DNA from: Blautia luti
GTDB lineage: Bacteria > Bacillota > Clostridia > Lachnospirales > Lachnospiraceae
NCBI RefSeq assembly: GCF_013304735.1
Contig: NZ_JAAITI010000013.1
Span: 1-64,000 of the forward strand
Reading direction: 5' to 3'
DNA: 64,000 nucleotides
In this document: piece by piece, positions 8,728-16,555 of the stretch
Numbering within the stretch: position 1 is the first letter of the stretch
Layout: each line of letters starts with the position of its first letter
The notes under the pieces: model-generated
The model's input: only the letters and a program-made list of their open reading frames with translations
What the model was told of the DNA's origin: nothing
Database searches by the model: none
Translations under genes and position numbers: made by a program

Positions 8728-9738
8728 TTAGAGAAGCTGAAGTCCGTGTGCCTCTGCAGCATCTGTGATTTCTTTTGGCCAGAGAGATACATGTACTTCT
8801 CCGATGTGTGCTTTACGCAGGAAGAACATACAGATTCTGGACTGTCCGATACCGCCACCGATGGTGTACGGAAGTTCTTTGTTCAGGATGGCTTTCTGGA
8901 AAGGAAGCTCTCTTCTGTCATCGCAGCCTGCCTCGGTAAGCTGGCGGTCAAGTGCGTCCTCGTCAACACGGATTCCCATGGAGGAAAGTTCAAGTGCAAT
9001 GTCAAGTACCGGATAGTACACAAGGATATCGCCGTTCAGTTCCCAGTCATCGTAGTCCGGGGCACGTCCGTCGTGGCGCTCTCCGTTTGTGAGGGTTTTT
9101 CCGACTTTCATAAGGAATACGGCACCTTTTTCACGGACGATCTTGTATTCACGTTCCTTCGGTGTGCAGTCCGGATACATGTCAAGAAGCTCCTGTGTTG
9201 TGATGAAGAAGATGTCTTTCGGAAGGATTTCTTCGATGTAGTCGTACTGTACAGCCATGTATTTCTCAGTTTTACGAAGGACACTGTAGATGGTGCGTAC
9301 GGTCTCCTTGAGAGTCTCCATGGAGCGCTCTTCCTTGGAGATGATTTTTTCCCAGTCCCACTGGTCTACGTAAACAGAGTGGATATTGTCCAGATCTTCA
9401 TCGCGGCGGATCGCTACCATATCTGTGTAGAGGCCTTCACCGTGAGAAAAACCGTATTTTTTCAGAGCGTAGCGTTTCCATTTCGCAAGGGAGTGTACGA
9501 TCTCGGCGTTGCTGCCTTCGATAGCCTTGATATCAAAGCTTACCGGGCGCTCTACACCATTAAGGTTATCGTTAAGGCCGGATTCCGGTGCTACAAATGT
9601 TGGAGCGGATACTCGGAGAAGGTTGAGCTTCTGGGAGAGTGTCTGCTGGAAGAAATCTTTTACTGTTTTGATCGCAATCTGTGTGTCATGGAGGTTCAGG
9701 TCTGCATGATAGGTTGCGGGGATTGTGATTGTGTTCAT
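8728..9738 (-). CDS. asnA: Aspartate-ammonia ligase (ammonia-dependent asparagine synthetase)
   Basis: A 336-residue class II tRNA-synthetase-like enzyme that makes asparagine from aspartate, ammonia and ATP in the cytoplasm. Typical stretches include RVSAPTFVAPESGLNDNLNG, ERPVSFDIK, YVDQWDWEK and the C-terminal GGGIGQSRICMFFL, which holds the motif-3 arginine. Length fits the family (about 330). AGGAGG precedes the ATG on the minus strand. The gap between the predicted -10 and the start is only about 45 bases, leaving no room for a T-box leader. It is upstream of the CBS gene in the same direction. Confidence 0.96.
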   Translation of the reverse strand: MNTITIPATYHADLNLHDTQIAIKTVKDFFQQTLSQKLNLLRVSAPTFVAPESGLNDNLNGVERPVSFDIKAIEGSNAEIVHSLAKWKRYALKKYGFSHGEGLYTDMVAIRRDEDLDNIHSVYVDQWDWEKIISKEERSMETLKETVRTIYSVLRKTEKYMAVQYDYIEEILPKDIFFITTQELLDMYPDCTPKEREYKIVREKGAVFLMKVGKTLTNGERHDGRAPDYDDWELNGDILVYYPVLDIALELSSMGIRVDEDALDRQLTEAGCDDRRELPFQKAILNKELPYTIGGGIGQSRICMFFLRKAHIGEVHVSLWPKEITDAAEAHGLQLL

Positions 9739-9783
9739 TATCGCTTCCTCCTGATGATTTTTTGGCTTGTTGCTCTGTGGGGT

Positions 9784-9812
9784 ATTATAGCAGAAAATGG
9801 CCAGGGTGGCAA
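9784..9812 (-). promoter_or_regulatory. Predicted asnA promoter
   Basis: On the minus strand TTGCCA (9807-9812), a 17-base spacer and TATAAT (9784-9789) make a near-consensus promoter about 45 bases before the asnA ATG. Confidence 0.7.
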
Positions 9813-9967
9813 TATAAGGAGGTGTGAAGTCCGGGCCCTGGAGCGGGAAAAATACTGGGTATTGAGAGCATGATATGATATACTGAATGTAAATTGTGGA
9901 ATGATCGCATTCAGGGACATGCAGCAGGACGAAATGGGAATGTCCGATTGATAAAAATAAATGTAAA

Positions 9968-9985
9968 TGTCCGTTTTAACGGACA
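9968..9985. promoter_or_regulatory. Perfect palindrome, candidate operator
   Basis: TGTCCGTT and AACGGACA are perfect inverted arms with a 2-base centre, just before the GAGGGAG ribosome site of the gene at 10001. A further TGTCCG half-site lies near 9940, and an extended -10 like TGATATACT lies at 9876-9884. The layout suggests a repressor site, but the regulator is unknown. A short RNA hairpin is the other reading. Confidence 0.4.
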
Positions 9986-10000
9986 GAATGGAGGGAGTTT

Positions 10001-10549
10001 ATGGCAGGTGAGAAGTGTCAGGTTTGTGGCGGCAGGGTTGTAAATGGCAGGTGTTCACTGTGCGGGATGCCTTACAGAAATGATGAAGTACTTTACCATC
10101 TTAATGAGCCCCGTGAGGTACATTACAGACATGCTTCCGCCAAAGTGCGGGATATGATGCGACAATATGGACAGACCGTTGATAAAACAGCACAGCGCAG
10201 CGGCCGGGTGAAGCAGAGTACGAATATGGGGCGGAATACGAATGCAGGCCGCAATATGAATACGGGACGGAATGCAGGAGTGAACCGGAATCCAGGCGGA
10301 AACCGAAATATAGGAAATACAGGAAATGCAGCTGCAACTGTGAAAAAGACCGCACCGGCAGGTAGTACCGTGTATAAAACAACGGCGAACAGAAATCGTA
10401 CAGAAGTTTTAAATCAGGGGAAAAAGCAGCAGAACGAAGGCCGGAAAAGAAACAGTATAAGCTGGATCATATGGCTTATAGTGGCATTGGTCGCCCTGCT
10501 TCCCGAGATATGGGATTTCATCGCAGAATGGTTCCAAATGAATTTGTAA
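10001..10549 (+). CDS. Zinc-ribbon membrane protein with Arg/Asn-rich linker, unknown function
   Basis: A 182-residue protein that I do not recognise as a named family. Residues 6-23 form a short zinc ribbon with two CxxC pairs (CQVCGG and CSLCGM). The middle (about 70-105) is low-complexity and built from imperfect GRNxN repeats rich in Arg, Asn and Gly. About 150-170 is a single hydrophobic helix (WIIWLIVALVALL) near the C-terminus, so the rest probably faces the cytoplasm in a tail-anchored way. GAGGGAG lies upstream of the ATG. The promoter region holds a perfect palindrome. The gene is monocistronic between asnA and nrdD. The basic linker could bind nucleic acid, which is speculation. 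Confidence 0.75.
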   Translation: MAGEKCQVCGGRVVNGRCSLCGMPYRNDEVLYHLNEPREVHYRHASAKVRDMMRQYGQTVDKTAQRSGRVKQSTNMGRNTNAGRNMNTGRNAGVNRNPGGNRNIGNTGNAAATVKKTAPAGSTVYKTTANRNRTEVLNQGKKQQNEGRKRNSISWIIWLIVALVALLPEIWDFIAEWFQMNL

Positions 10550-10638
10550 GAATATTTCCGCAGTGAGATCATGCAGTGCTAAAAGTCTGTATTTTTTTGT
10601 ATACAGAAATATCCCTTTTCTTTTCCTCCCAGCTGTGG

Positions 10639-10706
10639 TATACTCATGCCTAGCACAATATATAGAGAAAAATCAAGATATAGGTAGAGATAGTACTATA
10701 TATAGT
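10639..10706 (+). promoter_or_regulatory. nrdD promoter region with two NrdR-like boxes
   Basis: A TATACT -10 (10639-10644) is followed by ACAATATATAGA (10655-10666) and the perfect palindrome ACTATATATAGT (10695-10706). Both resemble the NrdR box core, and NrdR represses ribonucleotide reductase genes in most bacteria. The spacing is 40 bases, about four helical turns instead of the usual three. The -35 is weak. The assignment rests on motif likeness and on the gene downstream. Confidence 0.6.
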
Positions 10707-10724
10707 ATTTGGGAGAGATGAGCC

Positions 10725-12860
10725 ATGTTATATGTAATTAAGAAAGACGGAACAAGAGAGGAGTTTAATCCTCAGAAAATCGTGGCTGCCGTGAACAAAT
10801 CAGCAGAGCGTATTCTTTATACTTTTTCCGATGAGGAGAAGGATTTTATCTGCCGTTTTGCCCAGGAGCATGCGGATTCCCTTGGGAAAAATGAGATCGA
10901 GATCCAGGAGATGCACAACATCGTAGAGGGAGCGCTGGAGCGTGTAAATCCTGCAGTTGCCAAGAGCTACCGCGATTACCGGAATTACAAGCTGGATTTC
11001 ATTCACATGATGGATGATGTTTACACCAAGAGCCAGGCTATCCGTTACATCGGTGATAAGAGCAATGCCAATACGGACAGTGCGCTTGTTGCAACCAAGA
11101 GAAGCTTGATCTTCAATGAGCTGAACAAAGAGCTTTACCGGAAGTTCTTTATGAACCGTAATGAACTTCAAGCATGTAAGGACGGTTACATTTACATTCA
11201 TGATCAGTCTGCACGTCTGGATACTATGAACTGTTGTCTGTTTGATGTGGCAGCTGTTTTAAGCGGCGGTTTTGAGATGGGGAATGTCTGGTATAATGAG
11301 CCGAAGACCCTGGATACAGCCTTTGATGTGATGGGCGATATCATCCTCAGCACAGCAGCGCAGCAGTACGGTGGTTTTACCGTTCCTGAAGTTGATAAGA
11401 TCCTGGCACCGTATGCGAAGAAGAGTTACGATAAATATATTTCCGAATTTCTGAAATACTCTGATGAGAGCTGGAGCGGCCGCGAGGAACGTGCGATCGA
11501 GTATGCCCTTGACAAAGTCCGCAGGGATTATGACCAGGGATGGCAGGGAATTGAATACAAGTTGAATACGGTTGGTTCTTCCAGAGGTGATTATCCGTTT
11601 GTTACAGTAACACTTGGTCTTGGAACCGAGCAGTTTGAGAAGATGTGTACGGTTTCTCTTCTTGAAGTGCATCAGGGAGGCCAGGGAAAAGCCGGACATA
11701 AAAAACCGGTACTGTTCCCGAAGATCGTATTCCTTTATGACAAAGAGATCCACGGCCCTGGAAAGTGCTGTGAGGATATTTTTGAGGCTGGTGTGGAGTG
11801 CTCCTCCAAGACCATGTATCCGGACTGGCTGTCCATGTCCGGCGCAGGCTATATCTCCAGCATGTACAAGAAATACAAAAAAGTCATCAGCCCGATGGGA
11901 TGCCGTGCTTTCTTAAGCCCGTGGTATGAGCGTGGTGGCATGGAACCGGCAGATGAGAATGATACGCCTGTTTTTGTGGGCCGTTTTAACATCGGTGCGG
12001 TAAGCCTTCATCTTCCGATGATCCTTGCCAAGGCCAGAGCGGAGAGCAGAGATTTCTATGAAGTTCTGGATTTCTATCTGGAAATGATCCGTAATCTGCA
12101 TATCCGTACGTATGAGTATCTGGGACAGATGCGTGCGTCTACCAACCCTCTTGCGTACTGTGAGGGTGGTTTCTACGGCGGACATCTGAAACCAAATGAA
12201 AAGATCGGCAAGATCCTGAAGCCGATGACTGCTTCCTTTGGTATCACAGCACTCAACGAGCTGCAGGAGCTTTACAATGGAAAATCCATTGCAGAGGATG
12301 GTGCTTTTGCCCTGGAAGTTCTGAAATATATCAATGACAAGGTAAATCAGTATAAGAAGGAAGACGGTTACCTTTACGCAATCTACGGAACGCCGGCAGA
12401 GAGTCTCTGTGGCCTGCAGGTAGAGCAGTTCCGTAAGATGTACGGAATTATTGAAGGGGTTTCTGACAGACCATATGTAAGCAACAGTTTCCACTGTCAT
12501 GTAACAGAGGACGTAACCCCAATCGAGAAACAGGATCTGGAGGGACGTTTCTGGGAGCTTTGCAATGGTGGTAAGATCCAGTATGTACGTTATCCCATCG
12601 GCTACAATAAAGAAGCCATCCGTACACTGATCCGCAGAGCCATGGATCTGGGATATTATGAGGGCGTGAACCTTTCTCTTGCATACTGTGACGACTGTGG
12701 TCATGAGGAGCTGGAAATGGATGTGTGCCCGGTCTGCGGTTCCAGAAACCTGACGAAGATCGACCGTATGAACGGATATCTTTCCTACAGCCGTGTTCAT
12801 GGGGACACCCGTCTGAATGAGGCGAAGATGGCGGAGATCGCTGAGCGAAAATCCATGTAA
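10725..12860 (+). CDS. nrdD: Anaerobic ribonucleoside-triphosphate reductase (class III)
   Basis: A 711-residue glycyl-radical enzyme that makes deoxynucleotides without oxygen. An ATP-cone regulatory domain fills about residues 1-90 (MLYVIKKDGTREEFNPQKI). The active-site region has DTMNCCLFDVAAVLSGG, and the C-terminus holds a zinc site of two CxxC pairs (CDDCG, CPVCG) followed by RMNGYLSY with the predicted radical glycine. The start lies behind a GGGAGAG site. The activating enzyme NrdG, usually next to nrdD, is not found after it; a terminator follows. It must be elsewhere if the enzyme is active. The promoter has NrdR-like boxes. Confidence 0.96.
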   Translation: MLYVIKKDGTREEFNPQKIVAAVNKSAERILYTFSDEEKDFICRFAQEHADSLGKNEIEIQEMHNIVEGALERVNPAVAKSYRDYRNYKLDFIHMMDDVYTKSQAIRYIGDKSNANTDSALVATKRSLIFNELNKELYRKFFMNRNELQACKDGYIYIHDQSARLDTMNCCLFDVAAVLSGGFEMGNVWYNEPKTLDTAFDVMGDIILSTAAQQYGGFTVPEVDKILAPYAKKSYDKYISEFLKYSDESWSGREERAIEYALDKVRRDYDQGWQGIEYKLNTVGSSRGDYPFVTVTLGLGTEQFEKMCTVSLLEVHQGGQGKAGHKKPVLFPKIVFLYDKEIHGPGKCCEDIFEAGVECSSKTMYPDWLSMSGAGYISSMYKKYKKVISPMGCRAFLSPWYERGGMEPADENDTPVFVGRFNIGAVSLHLPMILAKARAESRDFYEVLDFYLEMIRNLHIRTYEYLGQMRASTNPLAYCEGGFYGGHLKPNEKIGKILKPMTASFGITALNELQELYNGKSIAEDGAFALEVLKYINDKVNQYKKEDGYLYAIYGTPAESLCGLQVEQFRKMYGIIEGVSDRPYVSNSFHCHVTEDVTPIEKQDLEGRFWELCNGGKIQYVRYPIGYNKEAIRTLIRRAMDLGYYEGVNLSLAYCDDCGHEELEMDVCPVCGSRNLTKIDRMNGYLSYSRVHGDTRLNEAKMAEIAERKSM

Positions 12861-12898
12861 AATATAGGCCGGACAGATTGGCTGAGGTAGAGCTATTT

Positions 12899-12936
12899 AC
12901 ACAGATATGGCATTATGCTGTATCTGTGTTTTTTTG
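12899..12936 (+). terminator. nrdD terminator
   Basis: ACACAGATA (12899-12907) pairs with TATCTGTGT (12921-12929), followed by T-rich sequence to 12935. It ends the nrdD transcript. Confidence 0.85.
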
Positions 12937-12951
12937 CGCCGATTTCCGGCA

Positions 12952-13004
12952 TAAAAAATATCCCGCAGAACTGCCGGTAGATTCAGCAGTTTTCTGCGGG
13001 ATAT
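12952..13004 (-). terminator. arcC terminator
   Basis: The arms ATATCCCGCAGAA (12958-12970) and TTCTGCGGGATAT (12992-13004) form a strong stem, and on the minus strand it runs into a T-rich tract (A-run at 12952-12957 on plus). It lies just after the arcC stop. Confidence 0.85.
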
Positions 13005-13021
13005 TGTTATGGGAAAGTGTA

Positions 13022-13954
13022 TTATTTAATGATGGTTCCTGTCTTCTCACAGTATCCGTCTTTGGCGTGAGCCATATCGGTGATGATGGTACGGCGTCCG
13101 GTGCCTTTTTCAACGAAGGAAACACCTGCTTCAATCTTCGGAAGCATGGAGCCTGCCGCAAACTGATTGTCTGCGATGTATTTCTTCGCATCTTCTGTGG
13201 AGATGGTATCCAGATAAGATTCCTGATCGGTGTTGTGGTTAAGGCTTACCTTCTCAACACTTGTAAGAATCATCAGGGTATCTGCATTCAGTTCCTCTGC
13301 AAGAAGTCCTGCTGCACGGTCCTTTTCGATGATGGCGCTGGCACCGTTCAGCTGGGTACCCTGCTCAAGAACCGGGATTCCGCCACCGCCTGCTGCGATA
13401 ACGATCTGCTCTGCCTGGGAAAGAACCTTCACGGTCTCGATCTCCACGATCTTCTGTGGCTTCGGTGCTGCAAGGATTCTTCTGTACTGTCCTTCCCCTA
13501 CTTTTGTGACGAAGTTTCCTTTTTCTTCCTCGGCTTCTGCTTCTTCTGCATTCAGGACACGACCGATGATCTTCTCCGGTTCGGAAAATGCTTCATCATA
13601 TGGATCAATGACAACCTGTGTGAGAATGGTGCTGACAGGTTTATAGATTCCTCTGGAAATAAGTTCCGCACGAATGGCGTTCTGAAGGTCATAGCCGATA
13701 TAACCCTGGCTCATGGCAGAACATACGGACATTGGTGCAAATGTATAATCAGGATGTGCCTTGCCGAATTCATTCATTGCGGTGTGGATCATCCCTACCT
13801 GCGGACCGTTGCTGTGGGAGATTACCACGCGGGTTCCCTCTTCAACCAGGTCTGCGATTGCCTTGGCTGCAAGTCGGGCGGCTGTTTTCTGCTCAGGAAG
13901 TGTGGTACCAAGTGCTCGGTGGCCTAATGCAACTACTACGGTTTTTTCGCTCAT
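13022..13954 (-). CDS. arcC: Carbamate kinase
   Basis: A 310-residue enzyme that makes ATP from carbamoyl phosphate and ADP, giving ammonia and CO2. Motifs typical of the amino-acid-kinase fold are VVVALGHRALG at the N-terminus, SHSNGPQVGMI, IAAGGGGIPV and the Asp/Lys-containing IEKDRAAGLLAEEL. No arginine deiminase or ornithine carbamoyltransferase gene is nearby, so the source of carbamoyl phosphate (arginine, citrulline, purine or agmatine breakdown) cannot be told. The second residue of the usual N-terminal Gly-Asn is changed to Gly-His (ALGHRAL instead of ALGGNAL), which is common enough to note but not alarming. It is a single-gene unit with its own terminator. Confidence 0.94.
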   Translation of the reverse strand: MSEKTVVVALGHRALGTTLPEQKTAARLAAKAIADLVEEGTRVVISHSNGPQVGMIHTAMNEFGKAHPDYTFAPMSVCSAMSQGYIGYDLQNAIRAELISRGIYKPVSTILTQVVIDPYDEAFSEPEKIIGRVLNAEEAEAEEEKGNFVTKVGEGQYRRILAAPKPQKIVEIETVKVLSQAEQIVIAAGGGGIPVLEQGTQLNGASAIIEKDRAAGLLAEELNADTLMILTSVEKVSLNHNTDQESYLDTISTEDAKKYIADNQFAAGSMLPKIEAGVSFVEKGTGRRTIITDMAHAKDGYCEKTGTIIK

Positions 13955-13983
13955 AGGAAATACCTCATTTCTCTTTAAAATTG

Positions 13984-14002
13984 GTTACTGTTCAATAGTA
14001 AC
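13984..14002. promoter_or_regulatory. Inverted repeat upstream of arcC
   Basis: GTTACT (13984-13989) and AGTAAC (13997-14002) flank a 7-base centre about 30 bases before the arcC start. A minus-strand TATAAT (14007-14012) is next to it, so the repeat would lie just after the -10 and could be an operator. Weak evidence. Confidence 0.35.
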
Positions 14003-14108
14003 GAGTATTATATTTTATTATAAAAGACCTATGTTGGAAATGCAATAGAATTTTAGATGAATATGGTTTACAGATAGTTGTCAGGCCGTGAATTTTCAGA
14101 CAAGGAAA

Positions 14109-14133
14109 AACCGCCTGATTCGGTCAGGCGGTT
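14109..14133 (-). terminator. Orphan hairpin, terminator-like on the minus strand
   Basis: AACCGCCTGA (14109-14118) and TCAGGCGGTT (14124-14133) form a perfect 10-base stem with a 5-base loop. On the minus strand it runs into TTTTTCCTT, as in an intrinsic terminator. No minus-strand gene is seen above it, so it may end a short untranslated RNA, or may be a relic. Confidence 0.45.
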
Positions 14134-14527
14134 CATTTCCTACTATTTTTTGAGGGGGGAGATAGAGAGTGGTTTTTCATCTATCCAAGACCTATTATAT
14201 AGAGGAAATATGTTTAAATTATGTCGGCAATCTAAAAGAAATCGAAAATTTATAAAGAAAGTTTAAACAAACTTTATAATTTTTATATCTGGTTGCGCCC
14301 ATTTGAGGAATGTGCTACATTGAAAGAGTCTAATTTCCGCGCTCTGCGGAATGTATTCACGCATCAGTTCGATGCAGAAATCCTTTTTTTATTGATAAAT
14401 ATTGTTTTTCTGACGGTTATGCACCGTTTTGCCGGGGAGGGATGCCTTTGTCTGTGGAAAAGTAAGCTTCTGTTAAATGTGAATGTGTAAAAGATAATGC
14501 CATAGCAGGCAGAAATGGAGAATTGTG
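14134..14527. other. Gene-free stretch before the surface protein
   Basis: About 390 bases, AT-rich in its first half, with an inverted gtttaaa/tttaaac pair near 14211-14267. Short open frames here lack ribosome sites and family likeness. A long untranslated leader for the gene at 14528, or a small minus-strand RNA ending at the hairpin 14109-14133, are possible. No known riboswitch class was recognised. Confidence 0.4.
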
Positions 14528-16402
14528 ATGAAAAACAGAATATGGAAACAGATAAGGAGAACTTCAATTGCAGCTGCAGCTGCGGGAACTGTACTGGTGG
14601 GAAATATTCAGCCGGGAACCGTTTTGGCATCTGCATTTCAGTCAGGGCCGAACCCGAAAGTGGAGCAGAGTTGTTTCTGGACAGACAGAGAGAAGGGAAT
14701 GGCAGAGCTGGATATCCGGATCACGGGATTAAAGGACTGGATAATGGAAAGAAGGATTTCGGACGGCAATGAGAACCTGCCGGAAATAACAGAATCGGAA
14801 AATAAGCAGGAAATGGAGGAAGAAGATGAGTACATGGAGGAGCTGGCATCCGGGAAAACAGTATACGAAGAGAATGAAACGCAGGAGGAAGAGAGTGAGG
14901 GCTCACAGGAGGGAACGACGTCCGGAGGAGAAGATGTAGAGAATGAAAGCTCTGCCATGATACTGGAAAACGAAGAAGTCACGGAAGAGGATCAAAATCC
15001 GGAAGAAACGGAGGAAATGCCAGAAGAAGAATCGGAAGAGGAATCCGGGGAAAACAAAAATCCTGACGTGGAACCGGAACCAGTGACCTGCGTGGTGTAT
15101 GTCTCGGAATATTTTTCCCCGGAAACAACATCACTTCCGGAAAATGTACAGACACAGCAGATACCGGTGAAAAATCAGAAAGGCGAAGATACGGAAATCA
15201 CAAAACTGGTATATAAGATAGAAACGGAAAATTTCCATGAGGAATCTATTTTGCTGCAGATTCCGCTGTCTCTGCGGGAAGAATACAGATATCCGGTGGA
15301 AGAAACCAGTTATCTGCTGGTGCAGGATGAACCGCTGCAGAAAGACTGTGATGGTGCGGGAACAGCTCTTCTGGTGAAAGAAAACGGAAGTACTCAGATT
15401 CTTGCGGAAGGAATTTCTCCAATTCTTACTGTGGAAGCTGCAAAAGCAGATATGACACTTTCTGTAACTTCCGAGACAGAAGAAATGAAAGCCGGAAAAA
15501 CCATCCGTTATCGGGTAGATCTTGCGAATACAGGGGCTCTGGATCTTGAGAATATCCGGATGACCAGCAGTTTTTCCTGCCCGAAGATTACGCAGCAGTG
15601 GGAAGAAGCACAGGGACTTACCGGAAAAGGCTCCAGGGCGGAAGTGACAGAGTTGAAAGCCGGTGAACAGAGGAGTTTTTATATTCTGGCACCGCTTTTA
15701 AATGAACAGGAAAAGGATCTGGAGCATAAAGTGGAAGCAGGGGCAAAAGTGAAAGGCCGTCCGGAGGAAACTATCTTTCGGAAGGCGGAGGTGGTCAGTC
15801 CGCTGCAGTCTTTGAAGGCGGATTTTTCCGTAAAGAAAACAGCAGACCGGGAAAGCGCAGCTCCAGGAGAAACCGTGACGTATCAGATCTGTATCATAAA
15901 TACAGGGGAAAAAACACTGCATTCGGTTGTTGGAACAGAACGTTTTCAGGCAGAGGGAATTGAAGCACAGTTTGTGGAAAAGGAAGGCATTAGGTTAAAC
16001 AGCACCAGAACCAAGGCACTGATCCCACAGATAGCGCCAGGAGAAGCCGTGTCACTTCAGGCAACGGTAAAGATTCCGGAAAAAACCGTAAACCAGAAAC
16101 TTTTTAACCAGATCTCTGTGACAAGTAAGGAAACCGGTGAAAAACAGGTGACTGCATCCGCAGAGATTACTGTGGAAGGAAAAGCCACCCAAGCGCTGGA
16201 AACAGAGATGATCTCAGAAAATGGAGAGCCGGATTCCACATCTGTACAGGAAGGAATGGCAAGAGAGGCATCCACACATCCGAAAACAGGAGATGATACA
16301 GATACAGAACTGTTTGTTCTGCTTGCACTGACAGCTGCAATCACAGCTCTGGGGGCTTTCTGGCTGTACCGAAAATATGCCGGAATGCGAGAGAAAAAGT
16401 GA
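14528..16402 (+). CDS. Sortase-anchored surface protein with DUF11-like repeats
   Basis: A 624-residue surface protein. A signal peptide covers about residues 1-36 (basic MKNRIWKQIRR, then an Ala-rich core). About 90-190 is very rich in Glu with few hydrophobic residues. From about 310 two domains resemble DUF11/CARDB-type Ig-like modules: each has a strand pattern like KAGKTIRYRVDLANTGALDL and APGETVTYQICIINTGEKTL. The C-terminus has the sorting signal HPKTGD, a hydrophobic helix and the basic tail RKYAGMREKK, so a class-B-like or class-D sortase could link it to the wall. His replaces the usual Leu of LPXTG. ATG 14528 is preferred over GTG 14525 because GGAG lies 7 bases upstream. Ligand unknown. 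Confidence 0.85.
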   Translation: MKNRIWKQIRRTSIAAAAAGTVLVGNIQPGTVLASAFQSGPNPKVEQSCFWTDREKGMAELDIRITGLKDWIMERRISDGNENLPEITESENKQEMEEEDEYMEELASGKTVYEENETQEEESEGSQEGTTSGGEDVENESSAMILENEEVTEEDQNPEETEEMPEEESEEESGENKNPDVEPEPVTCVVYVSEYFSPETTSLPENVQTQQIPVKNQKGEDTEITKLVYKIETENFHEESILLQIPLSLREEYRYPVEETSYLLVQDEPLQKDCDGAGTALLVKENGSTQILAEGISPILTVEAAKADMTLSVTSETEEMKAGKTIRYRVDLANTGALDLENIRMTSSFSCPKITQQWEEAQGLTGKGSRAEVTELKAGEQRSFYILAPLLNEQEKDLEHKVEAGAKVKGRPEETIFRKAEVVSPLQSLKADFSVKKTADRESAAPGETVTYQICIINTGEKTLHSVVGTERFQAEGIEAQFVEKEGIRLNSTRTKALIPQIAPGEAVSLQATVKIPEKTVNQKLFNQISVTSKETGEKQVTASAEITVEGKATQALETEMISENGEPDSTSVQEGMAREASTHPKTGDDTDTELFVLLALTAAITALGAFWLYRKYAGMREKK

Positions 16403-16435
16403 TGTTTCAGGCGTTGGGCGCACCGTAAAGAAACG

Positions 16436-16464
16436 TTGAAAACAGGGGGCAGGTGTGCTATTCT
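16436..16464 (+). promoter_or_regulatory. Predicted promoter of the murE-thiN gene run
   Basis: TTGAAA (16436-16441), a 17-base spacer and TATTCT (16459-16464) lie about 90 bases before murE, after the end of the surface-protein gene. Confidence 0.7.
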
Positions 16465-16555
16465 ATATGGTATGTACATAAAACAAGAATAGTATGCCTT
16501 CCCGTATTCTGGCCGCGAAGCGACAGCAGAGATACGGGGAAATGGAGGAGAAAAA

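Noticed and set aside
9739-9790. T-box leader for asnA
   Set aside because: The predicted -10 is only about 45 bases from the ATG, too short for a T-box.
8746-9873. Long plus-strand open frame (375 codons) opposite asnA
   Set aside because: It is antisense to a clear AsnA, has a Cys/Val/Phe-rich chain with no family likeness and no ribosome site.
12878-13927. Plus-strand open frame of 349 codons opposite arcC
   Set aside because: Shadow of carbamate kinase; it begins inside the nrdD terminator region and has an odd Cys-rich composition.
14078-14490. Two short plus-strand frames before the sortase-anchored protein
   Set aside because: No ribosome sites and no family likeness; more likely untranslated leader.
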